NCBI GenBank assembly: GCA_013373595.1
Contig: JABXHO010000160.1
Location: forward strand, 1 to 52,176
DNA length: 52,176 nt
Source: Flavobacteriales bacterium
GTDB lineage: Bacteria; Bacteroidota; Bacteroidia; Flavobacteriales_D; Crocinitomicaceae
Reading direction: 5' to 3'
The position numbers and the translations under genes are program-made. This document shows positions 16,060 to 25,062 of this stretch, one piece after another; the stretch's first letter is position 1; the number at the start of each line of letters is the position of its first letter. The notes beneath the pieces are model-generated. The model worked only from the letters and a program-made list of their open reading frames with translations. It ran no database searches and was not told where the DNA came from.

Positions 16060-17514
16060 TTATCCGAAATACGATTGATTCATTCCTTCCGCATCAAACT
16101 TGAAGGTGTTTTCGGTGGAGGTTTTGTCTAGCTTATCGCTAACAGCCAAACTCCAGATCACCAATTCCATGCAAAACGCTCTGTTACTTCCGCTCAAATC
16201 AGGACAATATTCGTCGAGTAATTTTCCGAGAGGTTCAATTGAAGATAAGTTTTCGATGAATGCATCATCGTGATCGTTGTAATTTAACTCCAAATAGTTC
16301 GAATCGAACCAAGCAATGATATCCGTAAACGGTGTTTTCACACCTTCCTTTTCCAACTTAGGTACTCTTGGGAAGAAACGCTCGAAAGTAGAAACCACCG
16401 CTCGATCGATCAATAGTTTTGCAACTTCTGCTGCTCCCTCCTGCTCTCCTTCATACACTAATTCAATTTTTCCTGTTATGGAAGGAATAATGGACATGAA
16501 ATCAATCAGGCGGACAGCTGTTCTCTCATTTGCCGATTCGATAGAGCGCAGTTTGGTTCCAGCAATGAGGTTTTCCATTGCAGAAATTGTCATACGGGCA
16601 CTCACACCACTTTTCGCATCAACGTATTCACTTTCTCTTGCTTCAAAAGCTACTTGTTCGAGTAAATCTCGGGCGAGTTCAGGCACAAAAACACGCGACC
16701 TATCTTCATCCGAAATTTTTGCTTCTTGAGCGGTAATACTCTTCGCCAATTCGATGGTTTTCGGGTAGTGCGTAAAAATTTGAGAGCCAATTCTATCTTT
16801 TAACGGAGTTACAATACTTCCACGGTTTGTATAATCTTCTGGGTTTGCCGTAAACACGAATTGAATATCGAGTGGCATTCTCAATTGAAATCCACGGATT
16901 TGCACATCGCCTTCTTGCAAAATATTGAATAAGGAAACCTGGATTCTTGCTTGTAAATCTGGTAATTCATTCAGTACAAAAATACAGCGGTTTGCTCGTG
17001 GAATCATTCCATAATGCAATACGCGTTCGTCAGAATACGGCAATTTAAGCGTTGCTGCTTTGATCGGGTCGATATCACCAATTAAATCAGAAACATTTAC
17101 ATCAGGTGTGGCCAGCTTCTCGAAAAATCGTTGCGATCGGTGTACCCACTCAATCGGTGTTTCATCTCCCTTTTCGTCCAATAAATCTTTCGCGTATTTT
17201 GAAATCGGTTCGAAGGGACTATCGTTTATTTCCGATCCTTTTACGATGGGCATGTACTCGTCGAGTAGATCGACCATGCTTCGTGCAATACGTGTTTTCG
17301 CCTGACCTCTCAACCCCAATAAGTTGATATGATGTCCTGCCAGAATGGCTTTTTTCAATTGAGGAACTACGGTGTCCTCATATCCCCACAAACCTTCAAA
17401 GGCAGGTTTCTCCTGTTTGATTCTATCAATGAGGTTTGCTTGTAACTCTTCGCTCATTGATTTGTGAACGAATCCAGAATTTTTCAATTCTCCAAATGTT
17501 GTTTCTTCTTTCAT
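16060..17514 (-). CDS. MoxR/magnesium-chelatase-type AAA+ ATPase
   Basis: 484-residue cytoplasmic AAA+ protein. Walker A is GLRGQAKT (about 65-72). The Walker B region is CIFVLNELPDL (about 178-188); Asn in place of the usual Asp is common in this ChlI-like subgroup. Sensor-1-like FTANPEDY follows near 215. It is paired with a VWA protein encoded 9 bases upstream. MoxR-VWA pairs act together as chaperone-like or metal-insertion machines on specific client proteins. No client gene is adjacent here, and the target is unknown. It is second in a two-gene operon ending at the 15846-15870 terminator. Confidence 0.85.
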   Translation of the reverse strand: MKEETTFGELKNSGFVHKSMSEELQANLIDRIKQEKPAFEGLWGYEDTVVPQLKKAILAGHHINLLGLRGQAKTRIARSMVDLLDEYMPIVKGSEINDSPFEPISKYAKDLLDEKGDETPIEWVHRSQRFFEKLATPDVNVSDLIGDIDPIKAATLKLPYSDERVLHYGMIPRANRCIFVLNELPDLQARIQVSLFNILQEGDVQIRGFQLRMPLDIQFVFTANPEDYTNRGSIVTPLKDRIGSQIFTHYPKTIELAKSITAQEAKISDEDRSRVFVPELARDLLEQVAFEARESEYVDAKSGVSARMTISAMENLIAGTKLRSIESANERTAVRLIDFMSIIPSITGKIELVYEGEQEGAAEVAKLLIDRAVVSTFERFFPRVPKLEKEGVKTPFTDIIAWFDSNYLELNYNDHDDAFIENLSSIEPLGKLLDEYCPDLSGSNRAFCMELVIWSLAVSDKLDKTSTENTFKFDAEGMNQSYFG

Positions 17515-17523
17515 TCTAAACGA

Positions 17524-18666
17524 TTAAATGCGTTTAATTCTGTTTTTTTCGTAATCTTCAAAAATCATCTGACCTAAACCAGAAAGTCCTGTCAAGAAAG
17601 CCTTCCCCTGATTTTGCGCCGTAAAAATCTCCACAAAATGTCTCAAATATGGATCTTGAGCAATCATGAATGTCGTGATGGGAATTTTAAGTTTTCTTGC
17701 CTGCGCAGCCTTATTGAGGCATTTATCCACAATCATTCGATCCAGACCATTGCTATTTTTGTAAAACTCTCCATTGGGCAGCTTTACACAGCTAGGTTTT
17801 CCATCTGTAATCATGAAAATTTGCTTGTTTGTATTTCGTTTTCGGCGGAGAATATCCATCGCCAATTCTAGTCCAGCAACCGTATTAGTGTGATAAGGTC
17901 CTACTTGTAAATAAGGTAAATCCTTCACTTTTATCGGCCACGCCTCATTTCCAAATACAATAATGTCGATGGTATCTTTTGGATATTTCCGATGAATCAA
18001 TTCCACGAGTGCCATGGCTACTTTTTTAGCCGGTGTAATTCGATCTTCTCCGTACAAAATCATGGAATGGCTGATATCAATCATGAGCACGGTACTCATT
18101 TGCGCTTTGTGCTTTGTTTCTTCAACGATGAGATCATTTTCCGTTAGCCTTAGATCGCCAATGCCATGATTAACTTGGGCATTTTTCAAACTTTCGGTCA
18201 TATTTATGCGCGACAATTCATCACCATATTGATAGGATCGCTGATCACCATCGCGCTCATCACCCACTCCAACCTTCGTTGTTTTGTGGTTTCCAATTCC
18301 GCTTTTCTTGAGTTTTCCAAAGATTTGATCCAATGCATATTCACGCAGCGCCGCTTCAAGCTTTGCTGTCAATATGTGCTTACCGTCTCCTTTGCCAGAA
18401 TTACCATCTTGATTGTCCTTATCTTCCCGAATGTATCCGCGCTTTTTCAAGTCTTCGATGAAGTCATCTTTGGTATATTCGTCTGTAAAAATCGCGTACT
18501 CTTGATCGAGCGTATCCAACCACTCAAATGCTTCTTCAATGTTTCCCGAAGTGTGTGTGAGTAATTCTTTGAAGATGTCAAATACTCGATCAAAATGCGG
18601 AATATCTTTAGGCGTGTGTTTACTGAAAATAAACCCTTTCTCTAAGTCAAACTTAATTCCATCCAT
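17524..18666 (-). CDS. VWA-domain protein, partner of the MoxR-type ATPase
   Basis: 380 residues, no signal peptide or membrane segment. The C-terminal half is a von Willebrand A domain with a complete MIDAS metal site: DISHS (about 195-199), the Thr in HTNTVAG (about 260) and ITDGKPS (about 285). The N-terminal half is helical and charged. Together with the MoxR ATPase it forms the two-part ATPase/VWA machine described for RavA-ViaA, NorQ-NorD and chelatases. It is first in the operon. A palindrome identical in core to the one before the marR-type gene lies 35 bases upstream of its start. Confidence 0.85.
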   Translation of the reverse strand: MDGIKFDLEKGFIFSKHTPKDIPHFDRVFDIFKELLTHTSGNIEEAFEWLDTLDQEYAIFTDEYTKDDFIEDLKKRGYIREDKDNQDGNSGKGDGKHILTAKLEAALREYALDQIFGKLKKSGIGNHKTTKVGVGDERDGDQRSYQYGDELSRINMTESLKNAQVNHGIGDLRLTENDLIVEETKHKAQMSTVLMIDISHSMILYGEDRITPAKKVAMALVELIHRKYPKDTIDIIVFGNEAWPIKVKDLPYLQVGPYHTNTVAGLELAMDILRRKRNTNKQIFMITDGKPSCVKLPNGEFYKNSNGLDRMIVDKCLNKAAQARKLKIPITTFMIAQDPYLRHFVEIFTAQNQGKAFLTGLSGLGQMIFEDYEKNRIKRI

Positions 18667-18700
18667 ATGTACGAATTTACGGAAATATTCTCTTAATTAA

Positions 18701-18711
18701 TACCTAGGTAA
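18701..18711. promoter_or_regulatory. Putative MarR operator upstream of the VWA-MoxR operon
   Basis: TACCTAGGTAA contains the 10-base palindrome TACCTAGGTA. The same 11 bases occur at 27877-27887 in front of the MarR-family gene. It lies 35 bases upstream of the VWA start codon. These are the only two copies I see in the window. Confidence 0.5.
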
Positions 18712-18734
18712 GTACCAAGCATAATTCCCTCGGT

Positions 18735-18887
18735 TTATTTAACTTTCTTTCCAAAGCGAATTAAATTAACACTAGCGCGCTTCAATTCGTTTTTCTTTCT
18801 TCGTAAAAAAGGCGCGGTGAATGCTTCGGTGCTTTTGATTTCTTGGCTCAAGTGAGATCGTGTTTCAGAAAAGAGATACGGTATCAT
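18735..18887 (-). CDS. Possible small basic protein, 50 residues
   Basis: An ATG-started minus-strand frame encodes MIPYLFSETRSHLSQEIKST followed by a Lys/Arg-rich half containing APFLRRKKNELKRAS and ending IRFGKKVK. It lies 69 bases upstream of the VWA gene on the same strand, with the palindromic operator between them. I do not recognise the protein. Its codons look unlike random AT-rich DNA, but its short length keeps confidence low. The rest of the 18667-18983 gap holds nothing else I can support. Confidence 0.35.
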   Translation of the reverse strand: MIPYLFSETRSHLSQEIKSTEAFTAPFLRRKKNELKRASVNLIRFGKKVK

Positions 18888-18983
18888 TAATAAATTGTTG
18901 GTTTACCCTGAAATAAACACACTCGAATTTGAACCATTACCAAAGAAAGTGTAGTTTTAGATCGAGTCAATCGATAATACTAC

Positions 18984-19769
18984 ATGAAAACGAATTACTT
19001 ACTCCCATTCATCTTTTGTTTCCCTTTCCTCGGTTTTACTCAACAAGCAGACAGTTTGCCCAAGAAGAAATTTATTCTTGCTTCTGTTTCGTTCGAATTG
19101 GGAAGGATGAAAGACCGCTACCCCTCGATCAATCTGGAAACCATGAATGACTGGACACAAAATCCGTCAGAAATTGAACGCGATTTAACTGGTCATTCCG
19201 TAACGCATGATCGCGATGTGGAAGGATCGCGCGTTGGAGCCTCCGTTGCATTTATTCCTTTTAACCAATCGAAAAAAGACTACTCAGAAAGTCAAGAAAT
19301 TCGTGTTGGATTGATTTACATGGTTCGCGGAACCCATCTTTCCTATGTCTTGCAAACGGAAACGGGTGCGTACAAGTCTGTCGCCTACTCTACTCGATTC
19401 AAAGAATTTAGTCTACAAGGTGCCTACGTTTGGAAATACAGTCCTTCCTTCGCTAAACGCTTCACTTTTCATGGAGGAATTGGTTTAGGTATTGGTTCAA
19501 CCTTTAAGGATCAAACATCTGTTGCTGAGCATTTTTCAAGCGGACAAACCAACGAAATTCCTAAGTCAGAATTCAATGTTTACAAAGGAAAATCATCTCT
19601 ATTCGGACGTGCATTTATTCCCGCTGGAATCGATTTTGCCTTAGCTGAGCGCTTTGATGTCGGTATTGAAGCGAACATTGGCATGGGAAAGCAACAAGTA
19701 TATGACGGAAGCAGTTACACCATTCAAACTAGCGGTGCACTTTATGTAAAAGTCAGTTACTTTTTCTGA
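18984..19769 (+). CDS. Outer-membrane beta-barrel-like protein
   Basis: 261 residues with a signal peptide (MKTNYLLPFIFCFPFLGFTQ). Alternating hydrophobic/aromatic strands follow (IRVGLIYMVRGTHLSYVL, FTFHGGIGLGIGSTF, RFDVGIEANIGMG), ending in ALYVKVSYFF with a terminal Phe. This is the usual pattern for small outer-membrane barrels of Bacteroidota. Length and strand pattern fit 8-10 strands. No specific family is recognisable. It is followed by the flavoprotein gene on the same strand, which has its own promoter. Confidence 0.6.
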   Translation: MKTNYLLPFIFCFPFLGFTQQADSLPKKKFILASVSFELGRMKDRYPSINLETMNDWTQNPSEIERDLTGHSVTHDRDVEGSRVGASVAFIPFNQSKKDYSESQEIRVGLIYMVRGTHLSYVLQTETGAYKSVAYSTRFKEFSLQGAYVWKYSPSFAKRFTFHGGIGLGIGSTFKDQTSVAEHFSSGQTNEIPKSEFNVYKGKSSLFGRAFIPAGIDFALAERFDVGIEANIGMGKQQVYDGSSYTIQTSGALYVKVSYFF

Positions 19770-19796
19770 AAAACCCTTTTTCCCTTCGGGAAATGG

Positions 19797-19804
19797 TACT
19801 TTTG
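19797..19804 (+). promoter_or_regulatory. -7 element 4 bases before the flavoprotein start codon
   Basis: TACTTTTG matches TAnnTTTG exactly and ends four bases before the ATG at 19809, so the transcript would begin at or near the start codon. No -33 TTG is evident; a 6-bp hairpin (TTTCCC / GGGAAA, 19779-19793) occupies that region. Confidence 0.5.
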
Positions 19805-19808
19805 GGTC

Positions 19809-20999
19809 ATGAAGAAATCGGTTGCAATTATTGGTGGTGGTCCTTCTGCGCTTGCCTTAGCCGCATTTTTAGATCCGACAATTTTCGACGTTTCCATTTA
19901 CGAAAAGAACAAATCGTTGGGGCGGAAGTTTTTGGTTGCGGGAAAAGGTGGATTCAATTTGACGCACTCCGAACCTATAGAGCAACTCATTTCACGATAT
20001 TCGAACGATGAACCTGTGAAAGCAGCCGTTAAGGCGTTCACCAATCACAATTTCAGAAATTGGCTGGCTTCCATTGACATCCCGACATTTATTGGATCGA
20101 GCAAACGCGTGTATCCAGAAAAAGGCATCAAACCGATCGAAGTACTCAATCGCATTCTTTCCCTACTCCAATCGAAAAATGTACACTTCCACTTCGAAAG
20201 CAACTGGACAGGCTGGGATAGCCAAAATGCTTTGACTTTCACTTCAGGGAATAGTGTAAAAGCTGACATTGTTGTGTTTGCTCTAGGAGGAGGAAGTTGG
20301 AAAGTTACCGGTTCCGACGGAAGCTGGCTGGAAACATTCCGTAGAAAAGGCATTGAAACGCGTGATTTTCTTCCTACCAATTGCGCTTACTCAGTTGATT
20401 GGAACGCAGATCTACTTGCTAAAATAGAAGGCGCGCCCCTCAAAAACATTACCATTTCGACCAATGGAAAAACATGTAACGGTGAAGCCGTTGTAACACA
20501 ATTTGGTATAGAGGGAAATGCCATTTACGCCTTGAGTGCAGAAATACAAAACCAACTTTTAACGGAAGGGAAAGCCACTGTTTATGTTGATTTTAAACCC
20601 ATGTTTTCAGATGAACAAGTATTGCAGAAGATGGAGCAATCGAATTTGAAAATCACCGATCTACTTCGAAAAAAGCTCAATTTGAGCAAAACGCACATCC
20701 ATTTGCTGAAACACTACTTAGACAAAGAAGCGTTTCTTTCCAAAACGACGCTCGCGGCTGCAATTAAGCAATTCCCTTTGACTTTGGAAGCCGCAGCTCC
20801 CATCGACGAAGCCATTTCCACTACTGGAGGAATTTCCATGGACGCTATCCACGCTAACTTCGAATTAAAACACCTTCCAAATACCTATTGTCTTGGTGAA
20901 ATGCTCGACTGGAATGCACCAACGGGCGGCTATCTGCTTCAAGCATGCTTTAGCATGGGCGTATTTTTAGCCAAGGAATTAAATCAGCTCGATTCGTAA
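19809..20999 (+). CDS. HI0933-type (BaiN-like) FAD-dependent oxidoreductase
   Basis: 396-residue cytoplasmic flavoprotein. The N-terminal Rossmann motif VAIIGGGPSALALAAFL binds FAD. GRKFLVAGKGGFNLTHSEP is the family signature, and the C-terminal DWNAPTGGYLLQACFSMG closes the FAD site. The family includes BaiN and the TIGR03862 group. Reactions are poorly defined and often annotated as aminoacetone oxidase or NAD(P)/FAD-dependent oxidoreductase. It stands alone with its own promoter and may be translated from a leaderless mRNA. Confidence 0.85.
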   Translation: MKKSVAIIGGGPSALALAAFLDPTIFDVSIYEKNKSLGRKFLVAGKGGFNLTHSEPIEQLISRYSNDEPVKAAVKAFTNHNFRNWLASIDIPTFIGSSKRVYPEKGIKPIEVLNRILSLLQSKNVHFHFESNWTGWDSQNALTFTSGNSVKADIVVFALGGGSWKVTGSDGSWLETFRRKGIETRDFLPTNCAYSVDWNADLLAKIEGAPLKNITISTNGKTCNGEAVVTQFGIEGNAIYALSAEIQNQLLTEGKATVYVDFKPMFSDEQVLQKMEQSNLKITDLLRKKLNLSKTHIHLLKHYLDKEAFLSKTTLAAAIKQFPLTLEAAAPIDEAISTTGGISMDAIHANFELKHLPNTYCLGEMLDWNAPTGGYLLQACFSMGVFLAKELNQLDS

Positions 21000-21110
21000 C
21001 GCAATCTGTGATCCTCCTGAAGGCCAGAACTGTTAATCGCTTAAACAATTTTACGATTCCGCATCAAATTCCGTAACTTCCAAGTTCGAATCAAACAAAA
21101 GGTTGTAGAC

Positions 21111-24100
21111 ATGGCAAAAAATGGAGGCACGCTCAAGCGTTGGTTCCGCAGTAAGCGTTTTTGGAAGCGTTTTGTTGCGGTCACAATTGCCTTACCCATT
21201 CTACTCTTCTTCACGGTTGTGCTTATCGTTTATGTAAAGCAAGACTCCATCGTTCAAGGACTCGTAGAAGATTTAAACAAGGACTTTCGCGGAGCTACTG
21301 AACTAAGTGGGTCGCATATTTCCATGTTCGAAAACTTCCCATACATCTCGATTGATTTAGAAAATGTCAAAGTATTCGAGTCGAAGCAAAAAACAGGAAC
21401 TCCACTCATTAAGTTAAACGATGTTTACGTTGGATTTAACCTCTGGACGATCATTTCGGGAAATATGGAGGTCAAAAAAATCAAGCTAGAAGACGGAGAA
21501 ATCAACCTTGTTCAACATGTAAATGGTGAGTTTAATATTGTGAATGCATTGAGTTCGGAAAAGGAAATTGAAAGTCCTGAGGAAGAATTTCACCTCGATT
21601 TGAAGAAAATAGAACTGGAAAATGTTGATATCACCAAACTTAACGAAGCAAATGGGTTGAAAATTGAAGCCTTTGTAAACGATGCTCACGCTAAGTTTGA
21701 AACTTCATCCAATCACGTTTTAGCGGCTTGCGATGCACGGTTCATGCTCAACATCATTCAAAACAAGGATACCACTTTTTTCAAGCACAAACACCTTGAC
21801 TTGGACACCCAAATTGACTTTCTTAAAGGAAAAGACGTCATGACGCTCTCTCCGACTGCTGTACATTTCGAAGGTTCTGAATTCAACATGGAAGGAAGTA
21901 TTGATTTTCTGAATGATATGTTTCTCGACCTGAAATTTGATGGGAACAAACCTAATTTTGACTTGTTTGTTGCGATGGCGCCTGAACATCTCATTCCCAC
22001 ACTGAAGCAATACGAAAACGAAGGTGAGATATACATCAAACCAAGTGTAAAAGGGAAATCCATTAATGGGCACAGTCCAAAGGTAGAGGCCAAATTTGGC
22101 TGTAAAAATGGGCATGTCATCAATCCAAAAACGAAGAAAAAAATCAGTGGAATCAACTTCGATGCAAGTTTCACAAATGGCGAAAAAAGAAATCTCGGAA
22201 CGATGAAAGCTACGCTTCACAATTTTACAGCCAAGCCAGCCAAAGGCTCAGTGAAAGCCAATGTTGACATCACCGACTTTAACGCTCCACTCGTTGAACT
22301 CGATTTGAATTCAACCTTCGACATTGGATTTGTTTCCAAATTTCTCAACCTCGATCACCTTCACAATGTTGGAGGAAAAGGCGAATTTGACCTTCAATTT
22401 GAAGACATCATCGACTTAAAAAATCCGGAGCATGCCGTGTCGAAGCTCAATGAAAAATATGAGATGAAGGTGGCGCTCAAGCATGTGCATTTTTCTTCCG
22501 ATGACCTGGATTTACCCATCAAAAACTTCAATTTCCTAACGGAAGTTCACGGTCATGTAGCAACAGTGAAAATGTTCAATTTACTCTACGGAAAATCCGA
22601 TTTGGAAGTTGTAGGAACCATTGATGATTTGCCTGCCATTCTTCACCACACCGATAAAGAAGTCGACACGCGTTTGAAAATCAGCAGTCAATACCTCGAC
22701 ATTTTTGAAATGACGGGCGGAGAAAAGAAAGACGGATTCGACGAACAAATCGAAAATCTCACAATGGATTTTGACTTCAAGGCATCCGCACGTTCCTTTA
22801 CCGAATCCAAATACCTTCCTCAAGGGGAATTTTTTGTTGAAAATCTATACGCTTCATTGAAGCATTATCCGCACACACTTCACGATTTTCACGCAGACAT
22901 TTTCGTGGAGGAAGAAGACCTACGCGTAGTCGAATTCAAGGGAATGATTGACAAAAGCGACTTCTTGTTTACTGGAAAACTAGAACATTACGAGAAGTGG
23001 CTCGATGAACATCCTGGTGGCGATTCTAAAATTGAATTTGATTTAGCTTCGAACATGTTACAATTGGAATCCTTGTTCTCCTACAAAGGCGAAAATTACG
23101 TTCCTGAAGAATACCGTCATGAAGAATTTGACAACTTACGACTCCACGGATTTACCTATCTTCACTACGATGACGAATTGAAATCCATCGACTTAAACCT
23201 TGATCGCTTCGATGCTACGATGAAAGTACATCCGCTTCGTTTTGAAAACTTTAATGGCCGCGTACACTACGAAGATGAGCACTTAGTGGTGGAAGATTTC
23301 CATGGAAAATTGGGTAAATCAAACTTCAAAACAACACTTCATTATTACCTTGGAGAAGATGAAAAAGTCAAAAAACGAGACAACCACTTCTCCATTACTG
23401 CTTCCCGACTTGACATCGACCAGTTGATCAAGTACAACCCTGCTCCTGCTCTCAAAAAGAACAAAGCAAAACGAAAAGGAACTCCCATTCCAGAAGTTGA
23501 TCACGATTCAGGGTTCAATATTTACGAACTTCCGTTTACCGACATGACCTATCATCTGGACATTGATCATTTGAACTACCATCGTTATCTGATTCATAAC
23601 TTGAAGGGAAATTTGCGCACAACGTCCGACCATTACATTCATGTGGATCATCTCAACATGGATGCCGCAGGTGGACACTTCGACATTAACGGTTATTTCA
23701 ACGGTTCCAATCCGAAGGAAATTTATTTCAATCCTGTGATTCAGGCCAAGAATGTCAACTTGGATAAACTGCTCTTTAAGTTTGAGAATTTCGGTCAAGA
23801 TTACGTTGTTTCAGAAAACTTACACGGAATATTTACGGGGAAAATCACTGGAAAAATTCTCATGCATACCGACTTGACGCCAAACGTGGACGATTCAGAA
23901 ATCCATGTAGATTTGGATGTTACGCACGGGCGATTAGAGAAATTCTCCATGTTGGAATACATGTCTGACTATTTCAGTGATAAAAACCTTTCAAATGTCT
24001 TATTTGACACACTTAACAACCACTTGGATCTTGTTGACGGCGTCATGACAATCCCAACCATGAGCATCAATTCATCCTTGGGACACATGGAAATTTCGGG

Positions 24101-24335
24101 AAAACAAGATCTCCTTGGAAACATGGAATACTATTTGCGGATTCCCTGGAAGATGGTGACCAAAGCGGCATCGTCAAAGCTTTTTGGGAAGAAAAAAGAA
24201 GAAGTTTCGAATGATCAAGTGGATGAAATTCAATACGGTTCAGAAAAACAGCGCTATGTAAACGTGAAGATTATCGGCAATGCAGATGGATATAAGTTCA
24301 CTTTGGGAAAGCCGAAAAGAAATAAGAATAATTGA
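21111..24335 (+). CDS. AsmA-like inner-membrane protein with large periplasmic domain
   Basis: 1074 residues. A basic N-terminus and one membrane helix (about 20-42, FVAVTIALPILLFFTVVLIV) are followed by a very long periplasmic region. It begins DLNKDFRGATELSGSHISMFENFPYISIDLENV, as in AsmA N-terminal domains. The C-terminal AsmA-like part is around 950-1040 (VDGVMTIPTMSINSSLGHMEISGKQDLLGNMEYYLRIPWK). Such proteins form bridge-like beta grooves, and several move phospholipids between the inner and outer membranes. It has unusually many His and Asp residues (for example HLDLDTQIDF, DYFSDKNLS). The last codon is 8 bases before the next gene. Confidence 0.75.
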   Translation: MAKNGGTLKRWFRSKRFWKRFVAVTIALPILLFFTVVLIVYVKQDSIVQGLVEDLNKDFRGATELSGSHISMFENFPYISIDLENVKVFESKQKTGTPLIKLNDVYVGFNLWTIISGNMEVKKIKLEDGEINLVQHVNGEFNIVNALSSEKEIESPEEEFHLDLKKIELENVDITKLNEANGLKIEAFVNDAHAKFETSSNHVLAACDARFMLNIIQNKDTTFFKHKHLDLDTQIDFLKGKDVMTLSPTAVHFEGSEFNMEGSIDFLNDMFLDLKFDGNKPNFDLFVAMAPEHLIPTLKQYENEGEIYIKPSVKGKSINGHSPKVEAKFGCKNGHVINPKTKKKISGINFDASFTNGEKRNLGTMKATLHNFTAKPAKGSVKANVDITDFNAPLVELDLNSTFDIGFVSKFLNLDHLHNVGGKGEFDLQFEDIIDLKNPEHAVSKLNEKYEMKVALKHVHFSSDDLDLPIKNFNFLTEVHGHVATVKMFNLLYGKSDLEVVGTIDDLPAILHHTDKEVDTRLKISSQYLDIFEMTGGEKKDGFDEQIENLTMDFDFKASARSFTESKYLPQGEFFVENLYASLKHYPHTLHDFHADIFVEEEDLRVVEFKGMIDKSDFLFTGKLEHYEKWLDEHPGGDSKIEFDLASNMLQLESLFSYKGENYVPEEYRHEEFDNLRLHGFTYLHYDDELKSIDLNLDRFDATMKVHPLRFENFNGRVHYEDEHLVVEDFHGKLGKSNFKTTLHYYLGEDEKVKKRDNHFSITASRLDIDQLIKYNPAPALKKNKAKRKGTPIPEVDHDSGFNIYELPFTDMTYHLDIDHLNYHRYLIHNLKGNLRTTSDHYIHVDHLNMDAAGGHFDINGYFNGSNPKEIYFNPVIQAKNVNLDKLLFKFENFGQDYVVSENLHGIFTGKITGKILMHTDLTPNVDDSEIHVDLDVTHGRLEKFSMLEYMSDYFSDKNLSNVLFDTLNNHLDLVDGVMTIPTMSINSSLGHMEISGKQDLLGNMEYYLRIPWKMVTKAASSKLFGKKKEEVSNDQVDEIQYGSEKQRYVNVKIIGNADGYKFTLGKPKRNKNN

Positions 24336-24343
24336 GAGATGGA

Positions 24344-25054
24344 ATGAAGAATTGCCTTGTACTATTGATGACATGCATAGCCTTGAACGGATTTGGGCAA
24401 ACGTTGATGGATTATAATTTTTTCAGTTGTTCCGAAAGATCGTATCCAGAATTCATTCGACACAGAATTGTTTCAAAGGAGAAAAATGAGGACAGTTTAG
24501 CTATTCGTATTGCTTTGGTTTTGAATTGCTGCACTGATCCTGAGCTTGAGCTTTCCATATCAAACGATTCATTGTTTGTCACCATACAGAATACTTCGGA
24601 GACAATTTGCGGATGTAATTGCTGTTTCGAATTGGAAATGAAACTGGCAGAACTATTCACCGACTCGTTGAAAATTTTTTACATGAAAGAGGAAATTGTC
24701 TTTACCCAGGACGGTATTTCTTCCGTTTATGAACCCTTCGAACTAAAAGAAAGTAAGGATAAGTACGTTTTTCCCACTCCTTCTGAGTTACAGAAATTCG
24801 AAAGCTTTGATGGAGATGTCAATTTATTAACTGATGACGGAAAGAAAACGGGATTATGGCGACACTCGACTGAGAAATACAATTACCTCTCATATTATCA
24901 TTTAGATGAAAATGGAGAGCTTTTGTCTCGTTGGCGCGCCATTTATTCACAGGAAGGTCAGCTTAAAGAGATTTGTGGTTACGATAATGTTGGCGATATT
25001 TCATCGTGTGCTTCTTCGTACGATTACAATCACCTATTTGGAATTAAGAACTAA
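24344..25054 (+). CDS. Secreted protein of unknown function, intact member of a tandem pair
   Basis: 236 residues with a signal peptide (MKNCLVLLMTCIALNGFGQ). The ATG at 24344 is preferred over an in-frame TTG at 24332, which would overlap the AsmA-like gene. The body has a Cys-rich core (LNCCTDPELELS, ICGCNCCFELEM) and a C-terminal half with MORN/YwqK-like wording (DDGKKTGLWRHS, YYHLDENGELL). The next gene is a close paralogue with the same layout. I do not recognise the N-terminal domain. The C-terminal repeats resemble proteins that report a change-and-result text pattern, which gives no function. Confidence 0.65.
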   Translation: MKNCLVLLMTCIALNGFGQTLMDYNFFSCSERSYPEFIRHRIVSKEKNEDSLAIRIALVLNCCTDPELELSISNDSLFVTIQNTSETICGCNCCFELEMKLAELFTDSLKIFYMKEEIVFTQDGISSVYEPFELKESKDKYVFPTPSELQKFESFDGDVNLLTDDGKKTGLWRHSTEKYNYLSYYHLDENGELLSRWRAIYSQEGQLKEICGYDNVGDISSCASSYDYNHLFGIKN

Positions 25055-25062
25055 ACAGAGTT

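Noticed and set aside
19779-19793. Hairpin after the barrel-protein gene as a terminator
   Set aside because: It lacks a T-tract on the plus strand and lies at the -33 region of the next promoter; its role is unclear.
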